Shown piece by piece: positions 5,554-6,232 of a stretch of DNA of 6,232 nt. The notes below the pieces were generated by a model. The model made no database searches. It was not told where the DNA came from and saw nothing but the letters and a program-made list of their open reading frames with translations. Positions within the stretch are counted from its first letter, which is position 1. Every line of letters starts with the position of its first letter. Location: NCBI GenBank assembly GCA_030627225.1, contig DAOUSM010000060.1, positions 1 to 6,232 of the forward strand. The letters run 5' to 3'. Position numbers and translations under genes: made by a program. This DNA comes from Candidatus Bathyarchaeota archaeon (GTDB taxonomy: Archaea; Thermoproteota; Bathyarchaeia; Bathyarchaeales; Bathycorpusculaceae).

Positions 5554-5910
5554 ATGTCGCTTAAGTCTAAACTGAAGATTGAAAGCGTTGGAATGTTTGC
5601 AGCTTTTGTTTTCTACGCACTCGTTGGAATAATATGCTTTGCTGCGTTGACGATAACTAACTTTCCGCCTCACATTGGCATAATCGGTATATTGAGTCTA
5701 GTAACCGCCTATGGACTGTTTAAGAAAAGGGTCTGGACAATATGGGTTGTCGTTGCACTTTTCTTTATTGCCACAACATTTTCGGCATACACGCTTTACC
5801 ATGCCTTTGGAAATGATTTACTCCTCGACATAACCGCTATTGCATATCTTATTTTAACATGGATTTTCACAGCTTACACGGCAGCAAAAAGAAAAACCCT
5901 AGAAAGCTAA
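5554..5910 (+). CDS. Small four-helix membrane protein, function unknown
   Basis: A 118-residue integral membrane protein that I do not recognise as a named family. The short N-terminus is basic (MSLKSKLK), followed by four hydrophobic stretches at about 12-34, 41-56, 60-82 and 89-110, and a basic tail (AAKRKTLES). Positive charges also sit in the 57-59 loop (KKR), so by the positive-inside rule both ends and that loop are probably cytoplasmic. No catalytic or metal-binding motif is seen apart from H40 and H83. The start follows AGGCGGT at an acceptable distance; an overlapping ATG at 5550 is out of frame and stops after four codons. Transcribed alone, with its own promoter in the divergent spacer, it ends 3 bases from the stop of the convergent moeA. 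Coding is supported by the clean membrane topology, a plausible promoter and fit between neighbours. Confidence 0.8.
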   Translation: MSLKSKLKIESVGMFAAFVFYALVGIICFAALTITNFPPHIGIIGILSLVTAYGLFKKRVWTIWVVVALFFIATTFSAYTLYHAFGNDLLLDITAIAYLILTWIFTAYTAAKRKTLES

Positions 5911-5913
5911 ACC

Positions 5914-6232
5914 CTAACCCTCTTCAAACTTCTTGAAAAGGTGCACTGTAACCCCTTCACCAGTTTCAATAAACTGCTCATTTTCGGCTATTTCTACGAA
6001 GCCATCAGCCTTTGCAAGGGTTGTTATCGCTCCAGAAAGTCCTACTGGAATGGGGTCAGCAATTAACCGATTTGATTCGTCACGCCTCAGCTTAACCATG
6101 ATGAGTGTTCGTCTTCCCTTTGCTGGAAATATTCTCATCGCTGCAAAAGCCTTCACCTTCAAAGCGTTCTCCACTTTTCTCCCAGCCATGCACTGAATTA
6201 TCGGACGCACAAGCAAATGGAAGATTAACAAC
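5914..6232 (-). CDS. moeA: Molybdopterin molybdotransferase MoeA, C-terminal part only (5' end outside window)
   Basis: MoeA inserts molybdate, or tungstate in many archaea, into adenylylated molybdopterin, the last step of molybdenum/tungsten cofactor synthesis in the cytoplasm. Only the last 105 codons are inside the window. The visible part begins at LLIFHLLVRPIIQ, which normally follows the conserved GNP-x-S segment. It continues into the C-terminal beta-barrel domain IV: AKGRRTLIMVKL, ADPIPVGLSGAITTLAKADGFVEI and a final GEGVTVHLF. The S-G-A-I...L-A-x-A-D-G stretch is the family hallmark of this domain. The frame is open to the right edge, and the TTG at 6231 is an internal leucine, not a start. 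There is no C-terminal periplasmic-binding-protein-like extension as in some archaeal MoeA proteins. No break is visible. Confidence 0.92.
   Translation of the reverse strand, partial: LLIFHLLVRPIIQCMAGRKVENALKVKAFAAMRIFPAKGRRTLIMVKLRRDESNRLIADPIPVGLSGAITTLAKADGFVEIAENEQFIETGEGVTVHLFKKFEEG

Noticed and set aside
5911..5921. Telomere-like ACCCTAACCCT between the convergent stops
   Set aside because: Fewer than two full repeat units, mostly stop-codon context; chance.
5933..6196. 87-codon plus-strand open frame opposite moeA
   Set aside because: It is antisense to the conserved MoeA domain IV and has no family features.

Overview
This window reads as a compact piece of an archaeal chromosome, probably from the TACK side (a Bathyarchaeia-like lineage is my best guess, from general resemblance only). 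Pointers to archaea are TATA-like boxes about 25 nt before plausible transcription starts, starts with either a GGTGA-type ribosome binding site or none, a TTG start, and a short threonyl-tRNA synthetase without the editing region, as known from some Crenarchaeota. DNA is moderately AT-rich. I see no mobile element, CRISPR array, tRNA or rRNA, and no gene-free stretch above 300 bases.

Layout from left to right. Positions 1-1189 (minus) hold most of a threonyl-tRNA synthetase whose last few dozen residues lie beyond the left edge. A 227-base divergent spacer (1190-1416) holds its likely promoter, a TATA candidate for the opposite gene and a perfect 14-bp palindrome. Positions 1417-3084 (plus) look like a two-gene transcript: an RsmB/NOP2/Sun-type RNA m5C methyltransferase, then a small four-cysteine protein of the TIGR04076 type. 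A minus-strand cluster converges on it at 3127-5412. In transcription order this is a small membrane protein of the DUF457/DUF4184-like putative hydrolase type, an agmatinase-family ureohydrolase, and a class I SAM-dependent methyltransferase that begins one base after the ureohydrolase stop. A 141-base divergent spacer (5413-5553) carries promoters for both sides and an inverted repeat. Positions 5554-5910 (plus) encode a four-helix membrane protein of unknown function, and 5914-6232 (minus) is the C-terminal end of a MoeA-type molybdopterin molybdotransferase.

Most of this is housekeeping: tRNA charging, RNA methylation, polyamine synthesis and molybdenum or tungsten cofactor synthesis. The less ordinary points are the editing-domain-free ThrRS, which implies proofreading by a separate protein, and the tight coupling of an unassigned methyltransferase to the ureohydrolase. 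I do not see convincing evidence of a new defence or mobile system.
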